Positions 14,803-22,745 of a DNA stretch of 23,835 bases are shown in pieces (position 1 is the first letter of the stretch; every line of letters starts with the position of its first letter). Below the pieces are notes generated by a model, which saw only the letters and a program-made list of their open reading frames with translations, was not told where the DNA came from and searched no databases. A program made the position numbers and the translations under genes. This DNA comes from DASZHJ01 sp035581425 (GTDB lineage Bacteria > Pseudomonadota > Alphaproteobacteria > ATCC43930 > CGMCC-115725). The DNA lies in the NCBI GenBank assembly GCA_035581425.1, contig DATJVP010000122.1, positions 1 through 23,835 of the forward strand. Direction: 5' to 3'.

Positions 14803-15657
14803 TTAAAGGCCCGCACGCCCCACGATCATGCACCGCTCGATGCCACCAAGATCGTGTCGTATCCCTTGAATTACAAGCCCTGCCGCGGTGGCAATCCCGG
14901 CTACGTCTGCGGCCTGACCCACGCCCAGTTCGATAGCCGCAACCCCCTGAGGTGCAAGGAGTCCTACGATTTGCGGGACGAGCGCACGATAGGCCTCCAG
15001 ACCATCGCCTCCCCCATCTAGGGCGAGGCGAGGGTCGTGCCGAGCGACCTCCGGCATGAGGCCGGCGATGCCCGCACTCGCGATATAAGGCGGATTTACG
15101 AGAATTGCATGCCAGTCCCCCGCGATTGACGTGGCCCAATCACCCACGGCGAATCGAGCCCGCTGCGAAAGGCCCAGCGCTGCGGCGTTCCGCCGCGCGG
15201 TAGCGGCTGCCTCGGCCGAGCGGTCGATACCGACGCCCCAGGCCTCCGGCAGTTCCGAGAGCAGCGCGAGCAAGAGGCAGCCCGTGCCAGTGCCGAGATC
15301 GAGGACACGATAGGGCCGGCGGCGCTCCGGCAAGGCCGCGAGCGCTGCCTCGATCAGGACCTCGCTATCGGGCCGCGGATCGAGGGTGCTCGGCGCGAGC
15401 TCGAAGCGGAGGCTCCAGAACTCGCGATGGCCAAGGATGCGCGAGATCGGCTCGCGACGAGCGCGGCGCGCGAGCAGTGCCTCAAGCCGCATCTCGGCCT
15501 CGGCATTGAGGAGAGCCTCCGGGTAGGCGAGCACGCGCGCCGCATCCCAACCGAGTACCGTCGCCAGCAGCAGCCGCGCCTCACGGCGCGCGTCGCTAAT
15601 GCCGGCGGAAGCGAGGCGGGAGGTGGCTGTGGTGAGAGCGGTTCCTACGTCGTGCAT
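14803..15657 (-). CDS. prmC: Release factor glutamine methyltransferase PrmC
   Basis: A 284-residue SAM-dependent enzyme that N5-methylates the glutamine of the GGQ motif in release factors. The N-terminal helical domain (1-90) binds the release factor. The Rossmann domain shows the SAM site DLGTGTG at 120-126 and the catalytic NPPY at 188-191, both intact. It follows prfA, its substrate's gene, by 19 bp. The ATG at 15657 begins the family-like N-terminus, but the strong AAGGAGG site upstream is 14 bases away and is better spaced for an out-of-frame ATG at 15667. This may be a suboptimal start or a one-base error in the AAAA run. Length is normal. Confidence 0.93.
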   Translation of the reverse strand: MHDVGTALTTATSRLASAGISDARREARLLLATVLGWDAARVLAYPEALLNAEAEMRLEALLARRARREPISRILGHREFWSLRFELAPSTLDPRPDSEVLIEAALAALPERRRPYRVLDLGTGTGCLLLALLSELPEAWGVGIDRSAEAAATARRNAAALGLSQRARFAVGDWATSIAGDWHAILVNPPYIASAGIAGLMPEVARHDPRLALDGGGDGLEAYRALVPQIVGLLAPQGVAAIELGVGQAADVAGIATAAGLVIQGIRHDLGGIERCMIVGRAGL

Positions 15658-15676
15658 TTTCGGTCATCGACCCTCC

Positions 15677-16756
15677 TTACTCCACCTCCGCCAACTTTGC
15701 CGCCTGATCCTCCGCGAGGAGAGAGTCGATGATTTCGTCGAGGGCTTCGCCGTTCACGACCTTGTCGATCTTGTACAGCGTAAGGTTGATGCGATGGTCG
15801 GTGACGCGCCCCTGCGGGAAATTGTAGGTGCGGATGCGCTCGGAACGATCGCCCGTCCCAACCTGGCTCTTGCGCTCGGCCGCCCGCGCGGCCTCGCGCG
15901 CCTGACGCTCGCGCTCGTAGAGCCGCGCACGCAGCACCTTCAACGCTTTCGCCTTGTTCTTGTGCTGGGACTTCTCGTCCTGCTGACTCACGACGATGCC
16001 CGTCGGCAGATGCGTGATGCGGACTGCACTGTCGGTCGTGTTGACGGACTGGCCGCCGGGGCCGCTCGAGCGGAAGACGTCGATGCGGAGGTCCTTCTCC
16101 TCGATGTGGACATCGACCTCCTCGGCCTCCGGCAGCACCGCGACCGTGGCGGCCGAGGTATGGATGCGCCCCGACCCCTCCGTCTCCGGGACGCGCTGCA
16201 CGCGATGGACGCCGGACTCGAACTTCAAGCGCTCGAAGACGTTGCGGCCGGAGATCGCGGCGCTCGCCTCCTTGAGCCCGCCGAGTCCGGTCTCGGAGAC
16301 GTCGAGCACCTCGAAGCGCCAGCCGCGGATCCCCGCGTAGCGCTGGTACATGCGGAAGAGGACGGCCGCGAAGAGCGCGGCCTCCTCGCCGCCTGTGCCC
16401 GCGCGCACCTCGAGGATCGCATTGCGCTCATCCGCCTCGTCCTTCGGCAGCAGCAGCATCTTGATATGCCGCTCGATCTCTGGGATGCGGCGCTTGAGCG
16501 CAGGGATTTCGGCCTGCGCGAGCTCGCGCAGCTCGGGATCGCTCTCCGGCGATTGCAGCGCTTCCAGATCCTTGAGCTCGCGTTCGGCGTTGCGGAGCTC
16601 CGCGATCGCCTCGACCATGGGCGTGAGATCGCTGTACTCCTTGGAGAGCTTGCCGAACTCCGCGGGGTTGGCGTCCGGCCGCGCGAGCGTGTCGCCGAGC
16701 TCCGAGTGGCGCCGCACCACGCGGTCGAGCTTCGCATCGAGCGATCCGGTCGTCAC
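15677..16756 (-). CDS. prfA: Peptide chain release factor 1
   Basis: A 359-residue class I release factor that recognises UAA and UAG and triggers peptide release on the ribosome. The codon-reading tripeptide PxT is PET at 190-192, marking RF1 rather than RF2 (SPF). The catalytic GGQ is at 234-236 within SSGPGGQSVN. The coiled N-terminal domain and the C-terminal tail are full length. The start is a GTG at 16756 that overlaps the hemA stop as GTGA, implying coupled translation. hemA-prfA-prmC is a gene order also found in E. coli. RF1 and its modifying enzyme PrmC are made from the same message. Confidence 0.97.
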   Translation of the reverse strand: MTTGSLDAKLDRVVRRHSELGDTLARPDANPAEFGKLSKEYSDLTPMVEAIAELRNAERELKDLEALQSPESDPELRELAQAEIPALKRRIPEIERHIKMLLLPKDEADERNAILEVRAGTGGEEAALFAAVLFRMYQRYAGIRGWRFEVLDVSETGLGGLKEASAAISGRNVFERLKFESGVHRVQRVPETEGSGRIHTSAATVAVLPEAEEVDVHIEEKDLRIDVFRSSGPGGQSVNTTDSAVRITHLPTGIVVSQQDEKSQHKNKAKALKVLRARLYERERQAREAARAAERKSQVGTGDRSERIRTYNFPQGRVTDHRINLTLYKIDKVVNGEALDEIIDSLLAEDQAAKLAEVE

Positions 16757-18036
16757 TTCCCCTCTCCTTCCCCGCTCTCCAGGCGAAACATCATTCTGAG
16801 CAGCGCCTCCGCCTCTCCGGCCTCGACGCCGAGCGCGCGCAGCGTCTCCGAGGGTGCATGCAGCAGCCGATTGACGAGAAGCCGTGTCGCGGCCTCCGCG
16901 TCAAGCCCCGGCGCTTCCCGCAGCACCTCCTGCCGCATCGCCTCGAAATGCGCACGGAGCGCGGTCACCGCCGGCACCGCCGCTCGCTCGGCGCGTCGAC
17001 GCTCGAACTCCGCGAGCGAGGCCTCCAGCACCGCCCAAGCCTCCGCAGCAGCCTTCTCGCGCGCGGCGCGCCCGCTGAGCGCCACCCGCTCGAGATCCTC
17101 GAGAGTATAGAGGAAGGCGCCGTCGAGATCGTTCGCGGCGGGCTCGATGTCGCCGGGGATCGAAGCGTCAACCAGGAAGACGGGGCGCCGCCGCCGGCGT
17201 CGGAGCACTGCCTCGACCGTCGCCGCGGCAAGCACCCGCCGGCCGGTGCCGAACGCCGTCACTGCGATCTCCGCTTCCACCAGCGCGTCTTCGATGCTGG
17301 CGAGCGGCACGAAGCTCGCGCTGAGCCTCGCCGCGAGACGCTCGGCCGTGGCATCGGCTCCCGCGACCAGCAGGCGTGCGGTCCCCGCGGCCCGGAATTG
17401 CTCCGCGATGAGCTCGCCCATCTCACCGGTGCCGAGCAGCAGCACCGAGGCGCGGCCAAGCTCGCCATGGATCTCTCGGGCGACTTCGAGCGCGGCGGCG
17501 GCGAGCGAGGCCGGGCGCTCTGAGATGCGGGTCTCGCGCCGGACGCGGCGCGCGGCGGCATAGGCGCCTTGGAGTGCCGCCTCGACTGTCGCGCCTGCAA
17601 GCCCCGCTTCGGCGGCGATCCGATGCGCCGCGCGAAGCTGGCCCAGCACATGCGGCTCGCCGATCACGAGACTGTCGAGCGCGCTCGCCACTGCAAAGAG
17701 GTGCCGAAGCGCCGCCGCGCCGCGGTGGAGGTAGAGCGCCCGCCCGACCTCCTCCGCGCTCACGCCCAAGCTCTCGGCGAGGTGGCGCTGGAATGCGTCC
17801 CGCAACGCCTCCGCGCTCGGGCCGGCGGCGAGAACCTCGAGGCGGTCGCAGGTCGCGATCAGCACGGCCTCCTGGAACCCCAGCGCCGGCAGCCGGTCGA
17901 GCTCGGCGCCGAGGCTTGCCTCGACGCGCGCGAAATGCTGGCGCCAGGCAGGCGGGCCGGTGCGATGGCTGACGCCGATGACGAGCAGTTCTTTCAGCGA
18001 CGACAAATCATCTGCATTTGCGTTCACTCTCCCCAC
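16753..18036 (-). CDS. hemA: Glutamyl-tRNA reductase (C5 pathway)
   Basis: A 427-residue NADPH-dependent enzyme that reduces glutamyl-tRNA(Glu) to glutamate-1-semialdehyde, the first committed step of tetrapyrrole synthesis by the C5 route. The N-terminal catalytic domain has SHRTGP at 23-28 and the nucleophile C63 in ATCDRLE, where the family usually has TCNR. The conserved block SLVIGEPHVLGQLRAA is at 122-136, the NADPH-binding GTGEMG at 202-207, and a helical dimerisation domain forms the C-terminus. Start uncertain: GTG at 18036 or GTG at 18027, neither with a well-spaced ribosome site; the former lies inside a REP-like sequence. This is not ALA synthase, which shares the symbol in alphaproteobacteria. 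Confidence 0.93.
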   Translation of the reverse strand: MGRVNANADDLSSLKELLVIGVSHRTGPPAWRQHFARVEASLGAELDRLPALGFQEAVLIATCDRLEVLAAGPSAEALRDAFQRHLAESLGVSAEEVGRALYLHRGAAALRHLFAVASALDSLVIGEPHVLGQLRAAHRIAAEAGLAGATVEAALQGAYAAARRVRRETRISERPASLAAAALEVAREIHGELGRASVLLLGTGEMGELIAEQFRAAGTARLLVAGADATAERLAARLSASFVPLASIEDALVEAEIAVTAFGTGRRVLAAATVEAVLRRRRRRPVFLVDASIPGDIEPAANDLDGAFLYTLEDLERVALSGRAAREKAAAEAWAVLEASLAEFERRRAERAAVPAVTALRAHFEAMRQEVLREAPGLDAEAATRLLVNRLLHAPSETLRALGVEAGEAEALLRMMFRLESGEGEGK

Positions 18037-18141
18037 CGGGAGAGGTTAGGCGAGAGGCGATACGGCCGGAAGGCCGGAGAAAGAATTCTGTCATGGCGGA
18101 GCCCGGCGCCCCTCACCCCTGCCCTCACCCCGGCGGGGGAT
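18028..18141. repeat. REP-like palindromic cluster between hisS and hemA
   Basis: This gap has CTCTCCCC-ACC-GGGAGAG (about 18028-18044), GGCC-GGAA-GGCC within 18061-18077, and CCCCTCACCCCTGCCCTCAC with CCCCGGCGGGGG near 18110-18139. Related CTCTCCCA arms appear at 7604-7665. Such GC-rich dispersed palindromes are common between cotranscribed genes. The first one overlaps the proposed hemA start, which makes the first codons of hemA doubtful. Confidence 0.5.
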
Positions 18142-19385
18142 TAACGGAACGGTGCCAGGCGCTGCGCGAGCTCCGAAAGCGGCACTTCCGACTGCGTGCC
18201 GGCGTCAAGGTCGCGGAGCATCGCGGTCTGGCGCGCGAGCTCGTCCTCGCCGAGGATCACGGCCGCACGAGCATTGATTTTGTTGGCGCGCTTCATCCTG
18301 CGGCCGACGTTGCCGGAATAACCGAGCTCGACGTGGAAACCGGCGCGGCGGAGCTCCCGCGCGACCCTCGGCGCCTCGGCCTCGCCTTTCTCGCCGACGG
18401 GAATGACGGCGATGGGCCGAGGCTCCGCCGGCGGCTCGGCGATCAGCATGGCGAGCCGCTCGATCCCCGCGGCCCAGCCAACGCCGGGCGTATCGGGTCC
18501 GCCCATCAGCGCCATCAGCCCGTCGTAGCGCCCGCCGCCCATCACCGTGCCCTGCGAGCCCAAATGCTCGGTCACGAACTCGAAGGCGGTGTGGCAGTAA
18601 TAGTCGAGGCCGCGCACAAGACGCGGGCTCAGCTCGTAGCGGATGCCCAGCCGGTCGAGACCGGCGCGGACGCCGGCGAAGAACTTGCGGCTCTCGTCGT
18701 TCAAGTATTGATCGAAGCTCGGCGCGCCCTGGGAGATGCGCCGGTCGGTCTCCTCCTTGGAATCGAGGATGCGCAGCGGATTGACCTCGAGCCGGCGCTG
18801 GCTGTCCTCGGAGAGCTCGCTCCTGTACTTGCCGAAGTAATCGATGAGCGCGGCGCGATAGGCGCGCCGGCTCGCGGTGTCGCCGAGCGTGTTGAGCTCG
18901 AGCACCGTGCGCGGGAGGATGCCGAGGGCATCGAGGATTTCGGCACCCGCCTCGATCACCTCGACGTCCGCCTGCGGCTGCGGTACGCCAATGAGCTCGA
19001 GATCGATCTGGTGGAATTGCCGGAAGCGGCCTTTCTGCGGGCGCTCATGGCGGAACATCGGGCCGCTGGCGAAGAACTTGAGCGGCAGATTCTGGGTGAG
19101 GCCGTTCGAGATAATCGCGCGGATGATCCCCGCCGTATATTCCGGACGGAGCGTGATCTCGTCGCCGCTGCGGTCGCGGAAGGTGTACATCTCCTTGACC
19201 ACGATGTCCGTGGTCTCGCCGATCGGGCGGGAGAAGACCTCCGTGAACTCGAAGATCGGCGTCGCGATCTCCTGATAGCCGAAGCGCGCGGCGATCGTGC
19301 GCGCCGTCTCGATCACATGGCGATGACGGCTTTGATCGGCGGGAAGAAGGTCCTGGGTTCCACGAACCGGCTGCAGCGAGGCCAT
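18141..19385 (-). CDS. hisS: Histidyl-tRNA synthetase
   Basis: A 414-residue class II synthetase that charges tRNA-His. Visible signatures are TLRPE at 78-82, motif 2 FRHERPQKGRFRQFHQ at 111-126, the histidine-binding RGLDYY at 258-263, GGGRYDGL at 283-290 and motif 3 GWAAGIERL near 303-311. The C-terminal anticodon-binding domain covers about 325-414. The RPQ of the motif 2 loop is the ordinary bacterial form, in contrast to the altered HisRS known from part of the alphaproteobacteria. The ATG at 19385 is 7 bp after the ispG stop with no strong ribosome site, so translational coupling is likely. The full-length protein appears functional. Confidence 0.97.
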   Translation of the reverse strand: MASLQPVRGTQDLLPADQSRHRHVIETARTIAARFGYQEIATPIFEFTEVFSRPIGETTDIVVKEMYTFRDRSGDEITLRPEYTAGIIRAIISNGLTQNLPLKFFASGPMFRHERPQKGRFRQFHQIDLELIGVPQPQADVEVIEAGAEILDALGILPRTVLELNTLGDTASRRAYRAALIDYFGKYRSELSEDSQRRLEVNPLRILDSKEETDRRISQGAPSFDQYLNDESRKFFAGVRAGLDRLGIRYELSPRLVRGLDYYCHTAFEFVTEHLGSQGTVMGGGRYDGLMALMGGPDTPGVGWAAGIERLAMLIAEPPAEPRPIAVIPVGEKGEAEAPRVARELRRAGFHVELGYSGNVGRRMKRANKINARAAVILGEDELARQTAMLRDLDAGTQSEVPLSELAQRLAPFR

Positions 19386-19392
19386 GCGGGCG

Positions 19393-20526
19393 TTATTGCG
19401 CCGCCTGCGGAGCCGGCTCGGCCGCAGCCTTCTGCGCCTCGATCGCCTTTACCTTCTCCTCGACGAGATGCGCGAGGTGCTCGACGATGTCGGCATCCTT
19501 GAGGCGATGATCCGGCACGCCCGCGACGTAGACCTGATGCATGTTGTTGCCGCCGCCGGTGAAGCCCACATCGGTTTCGCGCGCCTCGCCGGGCCCGTTG
19601 ACGACGCAGCCGATGACCGAGAGCGTGATCGGCGTCGTGATGTGCGCGAGCCTCTCCTCGAGCGCGGCCACGGTCTTGATTACGTCGAACTGCTGGCGTG
19701 CGCAGGAGGGGCAGGCGATCACGGTGACGCCGCGGCGACGGAGCTGCAGCGACTTCAGGATCTCGTAGCCGACCTTGATCTCCTCGACGGGATCGGCGGA
19801 GAGCGAGACGCGGATGGTGTCGCCGATCCCCGACCAGAGCAGCATGCCGATCCCGACCGAGGACTTGACGGTGCCGCCGACGAGGCCGCCCGCCTCGGTG
19901 ATGCCGAGATGGAGCGGGTAGTCGCAGGCTTCCGCAAGCTGCTGATAGGCGGCGACGGCGAGGAAAACGTCGGATGCCTTGCAGGAGATCTTGAACTCGA
20001 GGAAGTCGTTGTCCTCGAGAATCTTCGCGTGATTGAGCGCGCTCTCCACCATCGCCTCGGGGCAGGGCTCGCCGTAACGCTCGAGAAGGTCCTTCTCGAG
20101 CGAGCCCGCGTTGACGCCGATGCGCATGGAGCAGTTGTGATCCTTCGCGGCCTGCACGACCTCGCGCACGCGCTGGGCCGAGCCGATGTTGCCGGGATTG
20201 ATCCGCAGGCACGCCGCACCTGCCTTCGCAGCCTCGATCGCGCGCTTGTAGTGGAAGTGGATATCCGCAACGATCGGCACTTCGGAGCGCCGCACGATCT
20301 CCGCAAGCGCCGCGGTCGAGTCTTCGTCGGGGCAGGAGACGCGGACGATATCTGCGCCAGCGCGCGTCAGCGCCGCAATCTGCGCCACCGTTCCCTCGAC
20401 GTCGGGCGTGCGGGTGTTCGTCATGGACTGCACGGTGATCGGCGCGTCGCCGCCCACTGGGACCTTCCCCACATGGATCTGGCGGCTCTTGCGCCGCTGA
20501 ATCTCGCGATAGGCCCGCACGGTCAT
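19393..20526 (-). CDS. ispG: 4-hydroxy-3-methylbut-2-enyl diphosphate synthase (flavodoxin-type GcpE)
   Basis: A 377-residue iron-sulfur enzyme that converts the cyclic diphosphate MEcPP to HMBPP, the sixth step of the MEP route to isoprenoids. The [4Fe-4S] ligands are C272, C275 (ACPSC), C307 (IGCVVNGPGE) and E314, spaced as in the E. coli protein. The TIM-barrel start VGGDAPITVQSMT is typical. The length matches the compact bacterial form without the plant insert. The ATG at 20526 follows AAGGAG by nine bases, and a promoter with a consensus 17-bp spacer lies 60-90 bp upstream. hisS follows within 7 bp. The rodZ-ispG-hisS order is shared with E. coli. Confidence 0.97.
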   Translation of the reverse strand: MTVRAYREIQRRKSRQIHVGKVPVGGDAPITVQSMTNTRTPDVEGTVAQIAALTRAGADIVRVSCPDEDSTAALAEIVRRSEVPIVADIHFHYKRAIEAAKAGAACLRINPGNIGSAQRVREVVQAAKDHNCSMRIGVNAGSLEKDLLERYGEPCPEAMVESALNHAKILEDNDFLEFKISCKASDVFLAVAAYQQLAEACDYPLHLGITEAGGLVGGTVKSSVGIGMLLWSGIGDTIRVSLSADPVEEIKVGYEILKSLQLRRRGVTVIACPSCARQQFDVIKTVAALEERLAHITTPITLSVIGCVVNGPGEARETDVGFTGGGNNMHQVYVAGVPDHRLKDADIVEHLAHLVEEKVKAIEAQKAAAEPAPQAAQ

Positions 20527-20549
20527 GGGGGGTGGCTCCTTGCCGGACG

Positions 20550-20636
20550 CCCGTCCGGATCGTCCCGATGGGTCAAGATATGGGCGGCCTTATAGCGCGT
20601 TTCCACGCGGGCGGCAAAACCGCCGATCCGGACGGG
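20550..20636. repeat. 13-bp inverted repeat flanking the ispG promoter
   Basis: CCCGTCCGGATCG at 20550-20562 is the exact inverse of CGATCCGGACGGG at 20624-20636, separated by 61 bp that contain the ispG promoter. The left arm also lies within a local hairpin, CCGGACG-CC-CGTCCGG (20543-20558). In a transcript reading through from rodZ the two arms could pair and compete with the local hairpin. Confidence 0.5.
20589..20617 (-). promoter_or_regulatory. Sigma-70 promoter for ispG
   Basis: On the minus strand TTGCCG (20617-20612), a 17-bp spacer and TATAAG (20594-20589) make a good housekeeping promoter. Transcription would begin near 20582, giving a leader of about 55 bases before the ispG ATG. 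The spacer holds a small hairpin (CGCGT-GGAA-ACGCG). Confidence 0.65.
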
Positions 20637-20638
20637 AC

Positions 20639-21691
20639 CTACTCCGTCACCGCCTCGCCGGCGGCGAGTTTCTGCGGGTCGAGTTGGACGGAGCGGCGGA
20701 GGATGCCGAAGCCGCCGAGGGAGGGCGCGGGATTGCCATCGATCGTGACGTCGAGGCCGCCGGCATTGCCGGTGCGCATGACGAGGCCGGGCTTGTCGGG
20801 AACGCGATAGACATCGCCCGCGCGCATCAAGCGGGTGAAGACCATGGTGTCGTTGCCGTCGCGCACCTGGATCCAGGTATCCGAGGTTGCGCGCAGCACG
20901 ATCCGCACGGGGCCGGTCGTCGCGCCGAAGACGTGCGCGGGATCAACCGGGACCGACGGCACTTCCGGGACCGGCGGCAGGCTCGCGACGACGGTCGGCG
21001 CCGGAGCGGGCGTGGGTACCGGTGACGCTGCGGCCTGCGGAGGAGGTGCTGCGGGAGAGGCTGGCGACGGAAGCGCCGCAGGGGGCTCGGGCGTGGCGCG
21101 CGGTGTCGGCGCCGGGGCCGCCGCCGCATCGATCGGACGCGGCGGCTCCGGCGGCGTCGGTGGCGCGTAGACGGTGTCGCTCGGCGGCGCGAGTAGCGTC
21201 GAAGGCACCGCACCCACGCGCTCGGGCCGGCTGCGATCCGTCGAAGAGAGGTAATACCAGATGCCGTAGCCGCAGATCGCGAGGATCACCGCCACCAGCA
21301 GGATGGTTCCGCCGGGGATGTTCCGCTCCGTGAGCGGCACCGGAAAATTGAGGTCGCGCTTGAGCTCGAGGCCCTCGGTCTCCTGCTTGAAGCGCCGCAC
21401 CATCTCCGCGCCGTCGAGCCCGAGGTAGTCAGCGTAGGTGCGGATGAAGCCGATCGCATAGGGCGCGCCCGGAAGCTCGTCCCAATGCCCTTCCTCGATC
21501 GCTTCCAGATACGAAGAGCGGATGCGAAGCGCGCTCCCGACCTGACGCAGATCGCGCCCGAATCCTTGGCGCGCTTCGCGCAGCACGGCGCCTACGCTGC
21601 GCGTGCGCGAGGAGGACGGCCCCGTGGCGCCGCTTTCCGGCAGCGGCTCGCCATCGGCGGCGTTTTCCTTGGCTCGCGAGAAAAGTGCCAT
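20639..21691 (-). CDS. rodZ: RodZ-like membrane protein (HTH_25 + DUF4115)
   Basis: A 350-residue single-pass inner-membrane protein resembling RodZ, which links MreB filaments to the wall-elongation machinery. It has a cytoplasmic helix-turn-helix domain at about 33-105 (VGAVLREARQ..LRIRSSYLEAIEEG), one membrane segment at 126-148, a long Pro/Ala linker at 160-250 and a periplasmic beta-type DUF4115 domain at about 260-340. The ATG at 21691 has AAGGGG eight bases upstream; the open frame continues to 22072 but without family sequence. It lies upstream of ispG, the same neighbour as in E. coli. The role in cell shape is inferred from domain order and synteny. Confidence 0.88.
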   Translation of the reverse strand: MALFSRAKENAADGEPLPESGATGPSSSRTRSVGAVLREARQGFGRDLRQVGSALRIRSSYLEAIEEGHWDELPGAPYAIGFIRTYADYLGLDGAEMVRRFKQETEGLELKRDLNFPVPLTERNIPGGTILLVAVILAICGYGIWYYLSSTDRSRPERVGAVPSTLLAPPSDTVYAPPTPPEPPRPIDAAAAPAPTPRATPEPPAALPSPASPAAPPPQAAASPVPTPAPAPTVVASLPPVPEVPSVPVDPAHVFGATTGPVRIVLRATSDTWIQVRDGNDTMVFTRLMRAGDVYRVPDKPGLVMRTGNAGGLDVTIDGNPAPSLGGFGILRRSVQLDPQKLAAGEAVTE

Positions 21692-21908
21692 CCGTTCGAC
21701 CCCTTGCGGCACCCCTGCCGGAGCCGCAGCACGATGGGCATCTCGGCAAACTCGCAGGGCCGAGAAACCCGCGTAACTCTCCCCGTCGCAAGTCTTATCA
21801 GCATCGCTCTGCGCCCGCAACGGCGCCGGGCAAATTCGCGCGGCGTCATCGAAATGAAACGGCGCATTGAGCTTTCCGCGAGGTGAGAAAACCTTAGCGC
21901 GATCCCGC
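21692..21908. other. 217-bp gap upstream of rodZ without a supported gene
   Basis: No family-like protein sequence, tRNA or clear repeat is visible. Past the stop at 21909 the minus strand shows a short GC stem (AGCG..CGCT) followed by TAAGGTTTTC, a weak terminator at best. A rodZ promoter is expected here, but no pair of hexamers is convincing. Confidence 0.4.
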
Positions 21909-22745
21909 TCAATTCGTCGGACAGGAGAAGCTGGAGCCGCTGTTCCGGAGCGTGTAGCCCGCGATCGAGATGAGACTCCAGGCCGGCGCCTGCACGACGG
22001 AGCCGCCGCCATCTCCAACCGCCACCGGATCTGCCGCGTAGGAGAGGCCGAGATCCCCGGCGGTTGCGCCAATCGTGCCTTTGAACAGCACCGCCACCAG
22101 CATCAGGTCGCACCGGTTCGAGACGCGGTAACCGGGCCGTCCCGCGGCATCGGGATTGCCGGTCGGAAGAACGCTGATGCAGGCGCAATCGGCGCGCGTC
22201 AGCTGTCGCTTCGACATCGGAGAGGGCGGCGGCGCGGGTGCCGCCGGTTGCGGCAGTCCCGCGATGTAGCGCGCCGCCCAGTCGCGGCACTGCCGGATCG
22301 TCTGTTGCGCATGCGGATTGTGCGCTTGCGCGGAGATTACGGCGTCGACCGGCGCCTGACCGTTGGCGCGGAATCGCCGATACTGAGCTTGCGCGCCCGC
22401 GTCCTTTTGCAGCACCCAATCGATGTTGGTTTGTGCCTCCTGCTGTGCCCTCGGACCGCAGGCACCGGGCCTCATGTCCGCGAGGCAGCTGTCGTAGTCC
22501 TTCTGGTGCTCTGCCTTGCAGCGCGCGATGTAGCTGAAATCCCCTTGTCCGACGCTCCTGCCGCCATGGTAGGGGTCGCCCTTGGCAATGCAGACCGCCA
22601 CCGCCTTGTTCATCTGATCTCGGCAGAAAGCCTCGCCGCTCCGGTCGACGACGGTATCGGCTCTACTGGCTTGCATCCCCGCCACGAGCGCGATGAACAG
22701 AACGGCGGCGCGAGCGAGGCTAGCGGCAGGAGGCGTTGTAGGCAT
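21909..22745 (-). CDS. Exported cysteine-rich protein of unknown function (278 aa)
   Basis: A 278-residue protein with a clear Sec signal peptide (hydrophobic 12-23, cleavage near ASRA-D at 29-30). The mature part has ten cysteines (41, 52, 76, 87, 96, 153, 187, 189, 212, 275), an even number that suggests disulfides in the periplasm. A Pro/Ala linker at 165-176 splits an N-terminal helical half from a beta-rich C-terminal half (DCACISVLPTG...). I do not recognise a family. The ATG at 22745 lies inside the last codons of the upstream lipoprotein gene, a 26-nt overlap in another frame, so translation is probably coupled. The two products may act together; this is inference. Confidence 0.75.
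   Translation of the reverse strand: MPTTPPAASLARAAVLFIALVAGMQASRADTVVDRSGEAFCRDQMNKAVAVCIAKGDPYHGGRSVGQGDFSYIARCKAEHQKDYDSCLADMRPGACGPRAQQEAQTNIDWVLQKDAGAQAQYRRFRANGQAPVDAVISAQAHNPHAQQTIRQCRDWAARYIAGLPQPAAPAPPPSPMSKRQLTRADCACISVLPTGNPDAAGRPGYRVSNRCDLMLVAVLFKGTIGATAGDLGLSYAADPVAVGDGGGSVVQAPAWSLISIAGYTLRNSGSSFSCPTN

Noticed and set aside
15599..19502. Long plus-strand open frames opposite prfA/prmC (15599-17110) and hisS/hemA (18018-19502)
   Set aside because: Same antisense effect: the minus-strand genes show intact catalytic motifs, while the plus-strand translations show none.
21692..22072. N-terminal extension of the RodZ-like protein up to 22072
   Set aside because: The extension overlaps the upstream cysteine-rich gene, has no domain, and the ATG at 21691 has a good ribosome site directly before the HTH region.
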